In this document: positions 26,774-34,965 of the stretch, piece after piece
Position numbering within the stretch: position 1 is the stretch's first letter
Layout: every line of letters begins with the position of its first letter
Assembly (NCBI RefSeq): GCF_030246905.1
Contig: NZ_CP126741.1
Span: 1,116,001-1,180,000 of the forward strand
DNA length: 64,000 nucleotides
Direction of reading: 5' to 3'
Source of the DNA: Microbacterium sp. zg-Y818
Lineage (GTDB): Bacteria > Actinomycetota > Actinomycetes > Actinomycetales > Microbacteriaceae
The notes under the pieces: generated by a model
Told to the model about the DNA's origin: nothing
What the model saw: the letters and a program-made list of their open reading frames with translations, nothing else
The model's database searches: none
Translations under genes and position numbers: made by a program

Positions 26774-27244
26774 TCACGGGCGCGGCCCGGCGATGTCGGC
26801 GGAGCCGGCGGCCTGCGGCTTCGTGATGGCGGGTGCCTCGTCGGCGGTACCCGCCGTCGTACGGGTCGTCTCCGGCAGCCGACTCGTCGTCTGAACCGGC
26901 GTGAATGCACCGCGCGTGGCGGACTCGTCGTCCGCGTCGCCCGGCTCGGAGATGGATGCTGCGACGGAGGCGGCATCCGACGCGGGTACGATCGCCCGCA
27001 TCGACGCGACGGTGAGCGCGAGCGCCAGGCCAAGGAGTCCGGTTGCCACCAGGATGCCGCCGACCACGGCCTCGACCTGGCCGACGTAGACCTCGACGCC
27101 GGTCGCGGTCCCGGCGGTCAGCGCGGTGGCCATGACGGTGAGGCGGTCGAACAGCAAGACCGCACCGGCGACGGCAGTGGCGAGCGATCCGATGACCAGG
27201 ATCCAGAACGGGATGCTGCGGACGAGGCGGGGGCGAGAGGTCAT
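26774..27244 (-). CDS. Two-helix membrane protein of unknown function
   Basis: This 156-residue protein has two predicted transmembrane helices (SIPFWILVIGSLATAVAGAV and VVGGILVATGLLGLALALTV) separated by a short loop containing TGVEVYVGQVEA. A Thr/Ala/Pro-rich hydrophilic tail of about 70 residues follows. AAGGAGC precedes the ATG at a good distance. It converges on ctaB with a 21-bp gap. I do not recognise a family with certainty. Confidence 0.7.
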   Translation of the reverse strand: MTSRPRLVRSIPFWILVIGSLATAVAGAVLLFDRLTVMATALTAGTATGVEVYVGQVEAVVGGILVATGLLGLALALTVASMRAIVPASDAASVAASISEPGDADDESATRGAFTPVQTTSRLPETTRTTAGTADEAPAITKPQAAGSADIAGPRP

Positions 27245-27323
27245 GGTGCTCCTTGCTGGGGGCGCGGCTGATGCCGCGAAGGGGTGCCCAGCCTGCGCCC
27301 CTTACCCGGACAGAACCGGGGAG

Positions 27324-27345
27324 TGCGCTATGCGTGCGCTATGCG
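27324..27345. repeat. 11-bp tandem duplication (TGCGCTATGCG x2)
   Basis: Two identical 11-bp units lie head to tail in the spacer between the surface-protein terminator and the upstream membrane-protein gene. They may be chance or a small regulatory site. Confidence 0.5.
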
Positions 27346-27357
27346 ACCGGCGGCGGC

Positions 27358-27395
27358 GAAGGCCCCGAGGAGCGCTTCGACTCCTCGGGGCCTTC
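27358..27395 (-). terminator. 15-bp hairpin terminator of the surface-protein gene
   Basis: GAAGGCCCCGAGGAG (27358-27372) pairs perfectly with CTCCTCGGGGCCTTC (27381-27395) around an 8-nt loop. It lies 63 bp past the stop of the repeat-rich surface protein. Confidence 0.8.
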
Positions 27396-27457
27396 TCGTC
27401 CGGTCTGTGCCGCCTGCCATCGCCAGGGCAGCCGGCCCAGCCGCGGGCGCGGGCTGT

Positions 27458-28396
27458 TCAGCCGCTGTGGCCGTCGCCGACGCGGGCGGCGCGCCGCCGG
27501 GCGACGAGCGTCAGCCCGAGGCCGAGCGCGCCTGCACCGGCGAGCGCGACGGGCACTGCGGTGCCGGAACCACCCGTGTACGCCAGCGTGGCCGGCGCGG
27601 CGCACTCGACGGCGGGGTGGTGCACCTCCCTGGTCACGGCCGGGGTCGCGGGGGTACCGGGGACGCCGGGAACGGCGGGCCGGTATTCCTGCGTGATGAC
27701 CTTGACCTCCTCGGTCACGGCCGGGTGCTCCACGGTGTGGGTCTCGGCGGGGTGCTCCACGGTGTGGGTCTCGGCCGGGTGCTCCACGGTGTGGGTCTCG
27801 GCGGGGTGCTCCACGGTGTGGGTCTCGGCCGGGTGGTGCACCGTCGTGGTGACGGCTTCGAGGTAGAACCAGTCGCCGTTGCCTGAGCCGCCGTGGGAGC
27901 GGTAGTACGCCCCCTCGTGGCCCACGCCGTGCGGGTCGCCCTGCACATTCGGCTGCCAGTCAGCGCCCGGGAATGCCGGCGGGTCATCGGAGGCGTGCGG
28001 GCCGCCGGTCCACGAGTAGCGCTGCCAGTGGTCGAACACCTCCTCGTCCCAGGCTTCCTTGTCGACGACGGTTTCGGTCCAGGCCTCCTTGTCGACGACG
28101 GTTTCGGTCCAGGCCTCCTTGTCGACGACGGTTTCGGTCCAGGCCTCCTTGTCGACGACGGTTTCGGTCCAGGCCTCCTGGACGACGCGGGTCTCCGTGT
28201 GGCTCACCTCGGGGACCTCGGCTACACCGGGGATCTCGGCGACGGCGGGCACCGCGGGGGTCACGAGGACCGTCTCGGTCCAGGCAGCCCGCGGAACGCA
28301 CGTGGCGTCTGCGGCCTGCGCTGCGGACGCGCCGAGCATCAGCGGGCTCGCAGCGATGGCGAGCGCCGCAATGGCGCTCGCGACCTGCTTTCTCAC
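27458..28396 (-). CDS. Repeat-built cell-surface protein with LAXTG-type sorting signal
   Basis: This 312-residue protein starts with a signal peptide (about residues 1-28, ending ASAAQAADA). A region built on the 10-residue unit AWTETVVDKE follows, then a unique middle with WQRYSWTGGPHASDDP and SGNGDWFYLEAVTTTV. Next come four exact copies of the 9-residue unit HPAETHTVE. The C-terminus has LAYTGG, a hydrophobic helix and an Arg cluster (RRRAAR). LAXTG is the motif used by class E sortases, so wall anchoring is likely. Both repeats are near-identical at DNA level, showing recent expansion. The start is a GTG with AGAAAGGAG before it. The function is unknown; the His/Glu-rich unit could bind metal, but that is speculation. 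Confidence 0.8.
   Translation of the reverse strand: MRKQVASAIAALAIAASPLMLGASAAQAADATCVPRAAWTETVLVTPAVPAVAEIPGVAEVPEVSHTETRVVQEAWTETVVDKEAWTETVVDKEAWTETVVDKEAWTETVVDKEAWDEEVFDHWQRYSWTGGPHASDDPPAFPGADWQPNVQGDPHGVGHEGAYYRSHGGSGNGDWFYLEAVTTTVHHPAETHTVEHPAETHTVEHPAETHTVEHPAETHTVEHPAVTEEVKVITQEYRPAVPGVPGTPATPAVTREVHHPAVECAAPATLAYTGGSGTAVPVALAGAGALGLGLTLVARRRAARVGDGHSG
27723..27830. repeat. 27-bp tandem repeat x4, arranged as a duplicated 54-bp unit
   Basis: Four 27-bp units (27723, 27750, 27777, 27804) encode HPAETHTVE each. Units 1 and 3 end in GCG and units 2 and 4 in GCC, so the array is two identical 54-bp pairs. This points to a two-step expansion. Confidence 0.9.
28056..28175. repeat. 30-bp tandem repeat x4, identical copies
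   Basis: Four exact 30-bp copies (starting 28056, 28086, 28116, 28146) encode the AWTETVVDKE unit; diverged half-copies flank them. Full DNA identity, including third positions, suggests recent duplication or gene conversion and possible copy-number variation between strains. Confidence 0.9.
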
Positions 28397-28430
28397 CGCA
28401 ACTCCTTTCTGTCGTGATGGGTGGGGTCAG

Positions 28431-28451
28431 CCCGCGGGCACTGCCCGCGGG
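28431..28451. terminator. Compact hairpin between the small membrane protein and the surface protein
   Basis: CCCGCGGGCA and TGCCCGCGGG form 10-bp arms around a single C. It follows the stop of the 53-residue membrane protein by 6 bp and may end that transcript before the surface-protein gene, or be partly read through. Confidence 0.5.
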
Positions 28452-28456
28452 ACGTG

Positions 28457-28618
28457 TCAGGGCTCCGTTCGCGCTTCGCGGCGCATCCGCAGGACACGGC
28501 CGATCGAGAGCGTGGCGAGCCCGGCGACGAACAGGGTCCAGCCCGCCACCCAGGTGTGGGCGACGGCGGCGCCGGACGTGGCGAGCACACCGGCGGCGCT
28601 GCTGTTGAGCTGGTACAT
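28457..28618 (-). CDS. Small single-helix membrane protein (53 aa)
   Basis: This short gene begins MYQLNSSAAGVLATSGAAVA, has one hydrophobic helix (VAGWTLFVAGLATLSIGRVL) and ends in a basic tail (RMRREARTEP). GGAAGG sits about 7 bases before the ATG. It lies 33 bp after the shortened glycosyltransferase on the same strand. Its layout (LATSG, hydrophobic stretch, Arg cluster) resembles a detached sorting signal without a secreted domain. The function is unknown; reality as a gene rests on the ribosome site, the clean membrane profile and its place in the cluster. Confidence 0.6.
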   Translation of the reverse strand: MYQLNSSAAGVLATSGAAVAHTWVAGWTLFVAGLATLSIGRVLRMRREARTEP

Positions 28619-28651
28619 GGAGAGGTCCTTCCGCAAGAGCGGGGGTCCCGC

Positions 28652-29455
28652 TCAGCTCGAGGGGACGAAGAGGGGGGTCTCGTGCGCGGCGACGTGGTTC
28701 CAGTCGGTGTCATGGCGCAGCAGCGCCAGCGCGACGGCGTGCACGAACGCCGCCTGCAGGGCGATGTCGCAGACGCATTCGTCGGGTGCGACCATCCGCC
28801 AGCCGCACGTCTTGAGGGCCAGGGTCAGCTCGGAATCCTCGGTGATGGCACCGCGGTCGTAGACGTCCCCGCGGGTACCTGGCAGAAGATCACCTCGTGC
28901 GGCGGCGACATCGCGCAGCGCGGCGGTGCGGAACATCGACGCGGTGCCGGTGACGACGCTCACCCGTCCGGTGGCGCGGATCTGGGTGCCGTAGCGGACG
29001 TACTCGTTCGCCTGGAACTGCTGCAGCACGCTCAGTGGGCGCTCGCCGACGAAGATCCCGCTCACTGCGCCGAGTGCGGCGTCAGCGGTCAGCGCGGCCA
29101 TGGCCACCTCGATGAACTGCGGGTCCAGGCGCGTGTCGGCATCGACGACGAGGACGAAGGGCGGTGCGTCGCCGCCCAGCGCTGCGAGCGCCTGATTGAG
29201 CGCACCGGCCTTGCGGTCGGTGTTGTCACGGGTCACCATGACGTCGGCCCCGTGGGCGGCGGCGACGTACCCGGTGGCATCCGTGCAGTTGTCGGCGACG
29301 ACGATCACACGTCGCGGTACCGCCGTCTGCCGTGACAGGGCGTCGAGCGTCTCGGCGATGGCGTCGGCTTCGTTGTGCGCGGGGATGATCACCGCGAGTT
29401 CCCTCGCGCGCACGACGCGCCGCGAAGGCAGGCTGGACCGTACGGTCGCGCTCAT
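28652..29455 (-). CDS. Family 2 glycosyltransferase, apparently lacking its C-terminal part
   Basis: This 267-residue GT-A-fold protein has the N-terminal LAVIIPAHNEADAIAETLDAL, VVADNCTDATGYVA, the DXD-like metal site VLVVDADTRLDPQ, and the acceptor-base region YDRGAITEDSELTLALKTCG. Processive family 2 enzymes continue with a (Q/R)XXRW motif and transmembrane helices; here the chain ends about 45 residues after the TED motif with neither. Reading the other two frames over the last 130 bp shows no hidden continuation. It may be a truncated remnant or a short soluble enzyme. The ATG at 29455 has AAAGGGTGG before it. It lies upstream of a small membrane protein and a LAXTG surface protein, so a link to surface glycans is possible. 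Confidence 0.75.
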   Translation of the reverse strand: MSATVRSSLPSRRVVRARELAVIIPAHNEADAIAETLDALSRQTAVPRRVIVVADNCTDATGYVAAAHGADVMVTRDNTDRKAGALNQALAALGGDAPPFVLVVDADTRLDPQFIEVAMAALTADAALGAVSGIFVGERPLSVLQQFQANEYVRYGTQIRATGRVSVVTGTASMFRTAALRDVAAARGDLLPGTRGDVYDRGAITEDSELTLALKTCGWRMVAPDECVCDIALQAAFVHAVALALLRHDTDWNHVAAHETPLFVPSS

Positions 29456-29701
29456 GGCGGACCACCCTTTCTCGCCGGTGGGACGGCGCTCGACCCGGCC
29501 GTCGGAGCGGGCGGCCACGCGGCGGCACCGGTGCGGTCCCGCGGTCACTCAGTCCACTCCCGCGGCGGGGTGCACAGACGACCGCGCAAGCGACTTGAGC
29601 ATCGCGCCGGGCGCGGTCCAGCACGCGGGCAGGCCCGTCTGAGCACGCCGGCTGCGCGCGTGAGTATCAGGCGTGAGTCGCGCGGGCGAGGATGCTGCCG
29701 G

Positions 29702-32317
29702 TCAGACGAGGCCGACGAGGTCTTCGCGGGTGTTCACGCCGAGCTTGCGGAAGACCCGGTAGAGGTGGTTGTCGATCGTCCGCTCGCTGACGACCAGCCG
29801 CTCGGCGACCTCCCGATTGGTGCTGCCGGCGGCGATGAGGTGGGCCACCTCCCGCTCGCGCGGTGTCAGCACGGATGCCGGGTCGAGCCGTGCCGACAGC
29901 ACGAGCGACAGGTCATCGCCCGCCGCGTGCACGGCCCGGCGCAGCCGAAGCGATTCGCGCGACGCGTCCTCCGCTCGACCCTCCTGACGCAGATAGCGCA
30001 CCGCCATCGCGTGCGCGCGGGTGCCGAACAGCACCAGTTCCGTGTCGCGGAGGGTGTCCGCGGCGGCGAGCAGCCTCTCGGGCGAATGGGCGCAGGCGCC
30101 CTCGAGGAACGCACCCAGCGCCGGCATCACCGAGCCCTGGCTCGCGAAGGCCACCTGGGCGGTGCGCGCCGAGCGCTCGCCGTCGACGTGCAGCTCGAGC
30201 AGACGCACTCCTTCGAACACGGCGGCGAGAAGGTATCCCTCGTCGATGAGCGTGGTGACCTCCTGCCAGGCGGCGGTCGTCGCCTCGGCGGCAGGCACGC
30301 CCCGTGCGAGGGCGAGCGCAGCTGCCGACGCCGCGGAGCTCATGTACGGGAACGGACCGCCGCTCAGGCCGAGCGCGTCGAGCTGGACGATCATGTCGTG
30401 CGCGCTGTCGAACGCTCCCTCCCACAGGGAGAGGCCCGCGCTGATGGAGAGCAGACCGGCCCGGGAGTCTGGAGCGAGCACGGCGGGCGCGTTGACCGCG
30501 AACACGCTCGTCAGGTGGTCGCGCAGCGTGGCCATCCGACCCTGCAGGAACAGCCCGAGCGCCACGACATACGCGTGGGGCTCGACACTGGTGCGATCGA
30601 GGGTGCCGCGGGCGAGGTCGAGTTGGCGCTGCGACCGCTGCACGGCGCCGGCGATGTCACCGTCGCAGAGCTGGGCGAGCGGGATGACCGAGTAAGGGTC
30701 GCGGCGGAGCGGATCGGCGGGGGAGAGGTCGGCGAAATCGGCCACCGCGTCGCTCGTGCGCCCGCCGCTGAGCAGCACCTCGCCGCGCACGAGACGCACG
30801 ATGTCCACGGCGTGCCAGCGCGGCAGCCCTGTCGTCTGCATCGGCCGGGACAGTCGGCGCACCTCCTCGATCTCGGCCGGCTGCGGGGAGGCGGGCAATT
30901 CGGCGGTTCCGAGCCCTGGGATCATCAGGCGCAGGTGCTGCTCGACCGCCGAGACCGCGGCGCCCGAACCGGGGATCTCTCGGGTCGTCTCCGCCAGCAG
31001 CGCCATCGCGCGGTGCGGCTCGCGACGACTCGTCGCGCGGTACACCACCTCCCACAGGCGCAGCCGGAGGGCGTCCCGGTCCGCGGGGAGCTGCGCGGTG
31101 CTCGCAGCCGCGAGCACGGCGTCGATCTCGTGGTTGTCCGCGCCGTCGTCGACGAGCGCCTGGACGTAGGCCACCGCCGTGACCGCCGTGCGCTGCGCGC
31201 GCCATTGTGCACGCGTCTCGGTGACGCGCCGGGCGGATTCCTCCCCCAGTACGCGACCGAGGATCGCGGCGGCCTCGGGCGACGACGACCAGCGATTCGG
31301 CGCGTGCAGGGGCGGCCGCACGGTCTCACCAGGCAGCGCGGCGGCGTCACGGGTCTGCGGTCGCGCCTCGGCGATGCGGGCGGCCGCCGCGCGGCCGCGC
31401 GCGGCGGGCGCGCGGTGTCGCAGATGGTCCTCCAGGACCGGAGGGAACAGCGCGACCACCGGCCCGCGGTCGTCGTCGACGAAGCGGAGCAGGCCGCGGT
31501 CGTCCAGGGAGGTCAGGGTCGACCACGGCAGCAGGCGCAGCACCGTCGCGAGCTCGGCGGGTCCCAGCTCGGCGAGCAGCCAGCATCCCTCACGCTCGGT
31601 GTCGGAGAGCCCTTCGACGAGCTTCACGAGTGTGGCGGCGAGCGCTCTGCTCCAGAGGTCGCGCTCCGCCGACCAGCGCTCCCCGCGCTGCACCAGCCGC
31701 CCGGCCTGCCGGGCGGTGACGGTGATGGCGCGGGCGATGCCGGGCAATCCTCCCGACAGGGCGTACACACGCCCCGCGGCATCGGCGTCGACATCGCCGC
31801 CGAGGGTGTCCGAAACGAGACGATGGATCGCCTCGAACGATGCAGGCGGCATCCACAGTGCCGTCGCCTCCTGGCGGGCCAAGAGCCTGTCGACGACGGT
31901 CGACCCGGGGTAGGGCGGGCGCATGGCGATGACGACGGTGACAGCGGGGTCGTCGGCCGCGGCGGCGAGCGCCGTCGCCGACGTGTCGTCCAGGCGGTCG
32001 CCGTCCTCGACGAGCAGCAGCGTCGGCACGGCTCCCGACGGCGCCAGGGCCTGCGCGGAGCTCAGCGTGGTCAGTCCGCCGGCGCCGCCAGGCCCGTGCA
32101 CACCGGAGAGGGCTAGCGATTCGAGGGGTCTTCCCGAGACGCCGTGTCCCGTGACGGTGCGCACCGCCCACTCCTCCTGTTCGAAGAGGCCGCGCAGCGC
32201 TCGCAGCACGTCGCGGCGTCCCGAGCCGGGAAGGCCCACGAGCACGACGCAGATGCCGGCGCGAACGGACTCGGCGATCGTGCCGACCAGCCCAGAGCTC
32301 GGAGAGGGCGTCGCCAT
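29702..32317 (-). CDS. LAL-type LuxR-family regulator with degenerate P-loop
   Basis: This 871-residue protein has an N-terminal STAND/AAA-like ATPase domain, a long helical middle and a C-terminal LuxR helix-turn-helix (LTPREREVAHLIAAGSTNRE, then VSERTIDNHLYRVFRKLGV). The P-loop reads GLPGSGRR at residues 28-35, so the Lys and Ser/Thr of GXXXXGK(S/T) are both replaced by Arg; a Walker B-like TLLLVEDGDRLDD remains. ATP hydrolysis is therefore doubtful. LAL regulators usually sense an inducer through the ATPase and control nearby pathways; the glycosyltransferase and surface-protein genes downstream on the same strand are natural candidates. The signal is unknown. Confidence 0.85.
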   Translation of the reverse strand: MATPSPSSGLVGTIAESVRAGICVVLVGLPGSGRRDVLRALRGLFEQEEWAVRTVTGHGVSGRPLESLALSGVHGPGGAGGLTTLSSAQALAPSGAVPTLLLVEDGDRLDDTSATALAAAADDPAVTVVIAMRPPYPGSTVVDRLLARQEATALWMPPASFEAIHRLVSDTLGGDVDADAAGRVYALSGGLPGIARAITVTARQAGRLVQRGERWSAERDLWSRALAATLVKLVEGLSDTEREGCWLLAELGPAELATVLRLLPWSTLTSLDDRGLLRFVDDDRGPVVALFPPVLEDHLRHRAPAARGRAAAARIAEARPQTRDAAALPGETVRPPLHAPNRWSSSPEAAAILGRVLGEESARRVTETRAQWRAQRTAVTAVAYVQALVDDGADNHEIDAVLAAASTAQLPADRDALRLRLWEVVYRATSRREPHRAMALLAETTREIPGSGAAVSAVEQHLRLMIPGLGTAELPASPQPAEIEEVRRLSRPMQTTGLPRWHAVDIVRLVRGEVLLSGGRTSDAVADFADLSPADPLRRDPYSVIPLAQLCDGDIAGAVQRSQRQLDLARGTLDRTSVEPHAYVVALGLFLQGRMATLRDHLTSVFAVNAPAVLAPDSRAGLLSISAGLSLWEGAFDSAHDMIVQLDALGLSGGPFPYMSSAASAAALALARGVPAAEATTAAWQEVTTLIDEGYLLAAVFEGVRLLELHVDGERSARTAQVAFASQGSVMPALGAFLEGACAHSPERLLAAADTLRDTELVLFGTRAHAMAVRYLRQEGRAEDASRESLRLRRAVHAAGDDLSLVLSARLDPASVLTPREREVAHLIAAGSTNREVAERLVVSERTIDNHLYRVFRKLGVNTREDLVGLV

Positions 32318-32360
32318 GCCCCCACTATGGTCGGCGGCGTCCGCTCACACCAGAGTCCCG

Positions 32361-32378
32361 CGCGGGGTCAGCCCCGCG
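32361..32378 (-). terminator. Short hairpin at the end of ctaA
   Basis: CGCGGGG (32361-32367) and CCCCGCG (32372-32378) form a 7-bp stem whose loop TCAG contains the ctaA stop codon. It is the only terminator-like structure between ctaA and the downstream LuxR-type gene. Confidence 0.45.
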
Positions 32379-33297
32379 GGTGCGCGCGCCGCGTGAGGTT
32401 CAGCAGCAGCACCGTCATCGCTGCCGCGGAGAGCGCAGCGAGCACCATGTGCACGCCGACGGCGAGCTCCGGCAGACCGTTGCGCGCCTGGTAGATCCCG
32501 ACGCCGATCTGCACGAGGACGACGCCCAGGAGGGTCGTCGCCCAGCGGCGGGCGGCGAGACGCTGCGCCCACGCGGCCCCGACGAGCACGAGGAGGCACG
32601 CCAGCAGCACATAGCCCGGCCACGCGTGCACGTGCTCGAGCACTTCGGCGTTGAAGCCGTTGCGCCCGGCTTCGATGTCACCGGAGTGGGGTCCCGCCCC
32701 GGTGGTGAGCACGCCGAAGACGATGGTGAGCGCCAACGGCACCAGGGTCGCAAACGCGGTGCGGGCGTACCACAGCGGCACCACTCGAGCGCGTGGTCCG
32801 GGCTCGGTGTTCATGCGCACGAGGAAGGCGGCGCAGACGCACACCAGCAGCAATGAGGCGACGTAGTGAAAACCGACGATGAAGGGGTTCAGCCCGGTGA
32901 GCACCGTGATGCCGCCGACAATCGCCTGGGCGATCACGCCGCCGACGACGACGAGCGCGAGCAGGAACAGATCGCGCCGCTCCCGGCGCATGCGCCACAC
33001 CAGCGCGACCACGATGAGGGCGAGGATGCCGACGAGTCCCGTCAGGGTGCGGTTGCCGAACTCGATGACCCCGTGGATGCCCATCTCCGGCGTGTTGACC
33101 AGCGACTCCGGCGTGCACGTCGGCCACGTGGGGCAGCCCAGACCCGAACCGGTGAGGCGCACGGCGCCCCCGGTGGCGATGATCAGCACCTCGGCGGCGA
33201 AGGACAGCCAGGCGAAGACGCGGATGCGCCGGTCCACCGTGGTGGGAAGCCATTCGAGGAAGCGGGAAGGGGTGCGCGTCGCGACCGCCTGGGACAT
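32368..33297 (-). CDS. ctaA: Heme A synthase (COX15/CtaA family)
   Basis: This 309-residue eight-helix membrane protein oxidises heme O to heme A for aa3-type cytochrome oxidase. It shows the extracytoplasmic Cys pair in GSGLGCPTWPTCTP, the heme-ligand His region IHGVIEFGNRTLTGLVG, and a second His pair in the C-terminal half (LEHVHAWPGYVLLA, VGVHMVLAAL). The ATG at 33297 (MSQAVATR) has a perfect AGGAGG eight bases before it; ten upstream codons are excluded. Works with the ctaB product encoded 5.6 kb away. Confidence 0.95.
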   Translation of the reverse strand: MSQAVATRTPSRFLEWLPTTVDRRIRVFAWLSFAAEVLIIATGGAVRLTGSGLGCPTWPTCTPESLVNTPEMGIHGVIEFGNRTLTGLVGILALIVVALVWRMRRERRDLFLLALVVVGGVIAQAIVGGITVLTGLNPFIVGFHYVASLLLVCVCAAFLVRMNTEPGPRARVVPLWYARTAFATLVPLALTIVFGVLTTGAGPHSGDIEAGRNGFNAEVLEHVHAWPGYVLLACLLVLVGAAWAQRLAARRWATTLLGVVLVQIGVGIYQARNGLPELAVGVHMVLAALSAAAMTVLLLNLTRRAHPRG

Positions 33298-33374
33298 GTC
33301 GTAGCCTCCTGGGAATGCGCACCGCATCGGGATGGGCGGTGCGCGGAGCCACGCCGGGATACCGGCGCAACCTG

Positions 33375-33380
33375 TAGACT
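33375..33380 (+). promoter_or_regulatory. Candidate -10 (TAGACT) of the suf operon with a long leader
   Basis: TAGACT lies 166 bp before the sufB ATG, so the leader would be about 160 nt. The leader holds GGCGCG-ATTG-CGCGCC (33428-33443) and other GC-rich pairing. A SufR repressor gene, common just upstream in actinobacteria, is not there; ctaA is divergent instead. Confidence 0.4.
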
Positions 33381-33546
33381 CATGGGGTGGGATGCCGCGC
33401 GTGAGCGCCGGCCATCCCTCACAGTCTAGGCGCGATTGCGCGCCGATTAAGCGGGCCCGGAAGCGGCATCACCCCCTCGGAACTCCACGGGGGGACGGGA
33501 ATGCCGGGACGGATGACACCGTTTGCGGCCCAGAGGAGGAATCGTC

Positions 33547-34965
33547 ATGTCGGATGTGCTCATCGACCGTCCCGAGCTTGAATCGCTGGGGGTGTACGAG
33601 TTCGGCTGGCACGACCCCGATGCCGCCGGCGCCACCGCGAAGCGAGGCCTCAGCGAAGCCGTCGTCCGCGACATCTCGGCGCTCAAGGCCGAGCCCGAGT
33701 GGATGCTCAAGACCCGCCTGAAGGCGCTGCAGCTGTTCGAGCGCAAGCCGATGCCCACCTGGGGCGCCGATCTCAGCGACATCGACTTCGACAACATCAA
33801 GTACTTCGTGCGCTCCACCGAGAAGCAGGCCCAGACCTGGGAAGACCTGCCGGAGGACATCAAGAACACGTACGAGCGACTCGGCATCCCCGAGGCGGAG
33901 CGTGCGCGCCTGGTCTCGGGCGTCGCCGCGCAGTACGAGTCCGAGGTCGTCTACCACCAGATCCAGAAGGAGCTGGAGGACCAGGGCGTCATCTTCATGG
34001 ACACCGACACCGCCCTGCGCGAGCACCCCGAGTTCTTCGAGGAGTACTTCGGCAGCGTCATCCCCTCCGGGGACAACAAGTTCGCTGCGCTGAACACGGC
34101 CGTCTGGTCGGGAGGCTCGTTCGTCTACGTCCCCAAGGGCGTGCACGTGGACATCCCGCTGCAGGCGTACTTCCGCATCAACACCGAGAACATGGGCCAG
34201 TTCGAGCGCACGCTGATCATCGCGGACGAGGGCTCCTACGTGCACTACATCGAGGGTTGCACCGCCCCGATCTACCAGTCCGACTCGCTGCACTCCGCGG
34301 TGGTCGAGATCATCGTGAAGAAGAACGCACGCGTGCGCTACACCACGATCCAGAACTGGTCGACGAACGTCTACAACCTCGTCACCAAGCGCGCCGTGGC
34401 CCACGAGGGCGCGACCATGGAGTGGGTCGACGGCAACATCGGCTCCAAGGTGACGATGAAGTACCCCTCGATCTTCCTGGTCGGCGAGCACGCCAAGGGC
34501 GAGACCCTGTCGGTCGCCTTCGCCGGTCCCGGTCAGCACCAGGACGCCGGCGCGAAGATGATCCACATGGCGCCGTACACGCAGTCGTCGATCATCTCGA
34601 AGTCGATCGCCCGCGGTGGCGGTCGTGCCGGCTACCGCGGCGAGGTGCGGGTGGATGCCAACGCGCATCACTCCGCCAACACCGTGCGCTGCGACGCCCT
34701 GCTCGTGGACACCAAGTCGCGGTCCGACACGTATCCCGCGATCGACATCCGCGTGGACGACGTGCAGCTGGGCCACGAGGCGACGGTGTCGAAGGTCAGC
34801 GAAGAGCAGCTGTTCTATCTGCAGTCACGCGGCATGCCCGAGGACGAGGCGATGGCGATGATCGTCCGTGGGTTCATCGAGCCCATCGCCCGCGAGCTGC
34901 CCATGGAGTACGCCCTCGAGCTGAACAAGCTCATCGAGATGGGCATGGAAGGATCCGTCGGCTGA
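33547..34965 (+). CDS. sufB: Fe-S cluster assembly protein SufB
   Basis: This 472-residue scaffold component of the SufBCD complex builds iron-sulfur clusters. Conserved stretches are [20 protein letters not shown], the beta-helix [20 protein letters not shown], the Cys-containing [10 protein letters not shown], and the C-terminal [17 protein letters not shown] with the SufC-binding [18 protein letters not shown]. The ATG at 33547 follows GAGGAGGAAT. It is first in the operon; its stop overlaps the sufD ATG by one base. Confidence 0.97.
   Translation: MSDVLIDRPELESLGVYEFGWHDPDAAGATAKRGLSEAVVRDISALKAEPEWMLKTRLKALQLFERKPMPTWGADLSDIDFDNIKYFVRSTEKQAQTWEDLPEDIKNTYERLGIPEAERARLVSGVAAQYESEVVYHQIQKELEDQGVIFMDTDTALREHPEFFEEYFGSVIPSGDNKFAALNTAVWSGGSFVYVPKGVHVDIPLQAYFRINTENMGQFERTLIIADEGSYVHYIEGCTAPIYQSDSLHSAVVEIIVKKNARVRYTTIQNWSTNVYNLVTKRAVAHEGATMEWVDGNIGSKVTMKYPSIFLVGEHAKGETLSVAFAGPGQHQDAGAKMIHMAPYTQSSIISKSIARGGGRAGYRGEVRVDANAHHSANTVRCDALLVDTKSRSDTYPAIDIRVDDVQLGHEATVSKVSEEQLFYLQSRGMPEDEAMAMIVRGFIEPIARELPMEYALELNKLIEMGMEGSVG

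Noticed and set aside
27723..28175. CRISPR-like or satellite DNA in the surface-protein gene
   Set aside because: Both repeats are multiples of three, in frame, and encode regular peptide units inside a protein with signal peptide and anchor.
28652..28790. Frameshift explaining the short glycosyltransferase
   Set aside because: The other two frames at its 3' end show no (Q/R)XXRW motif or hydrophobic helices, so a simple frameshift does not restore the missing part.
29456..29701. Possible gene in the 246-bp spacer between the glycosyltransferase and the LuxR-type regulator
   Set aside because: No frame with a plausible start, ribosome site and codon pattern was found; it most likely holds only the glycosyltransferase promoter.
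33381..33546. Riboswitch or SufR site in the suf leader
   Set aside because: There are small GC-rich hairpins but no recognisable aptamer or known operator pattern.
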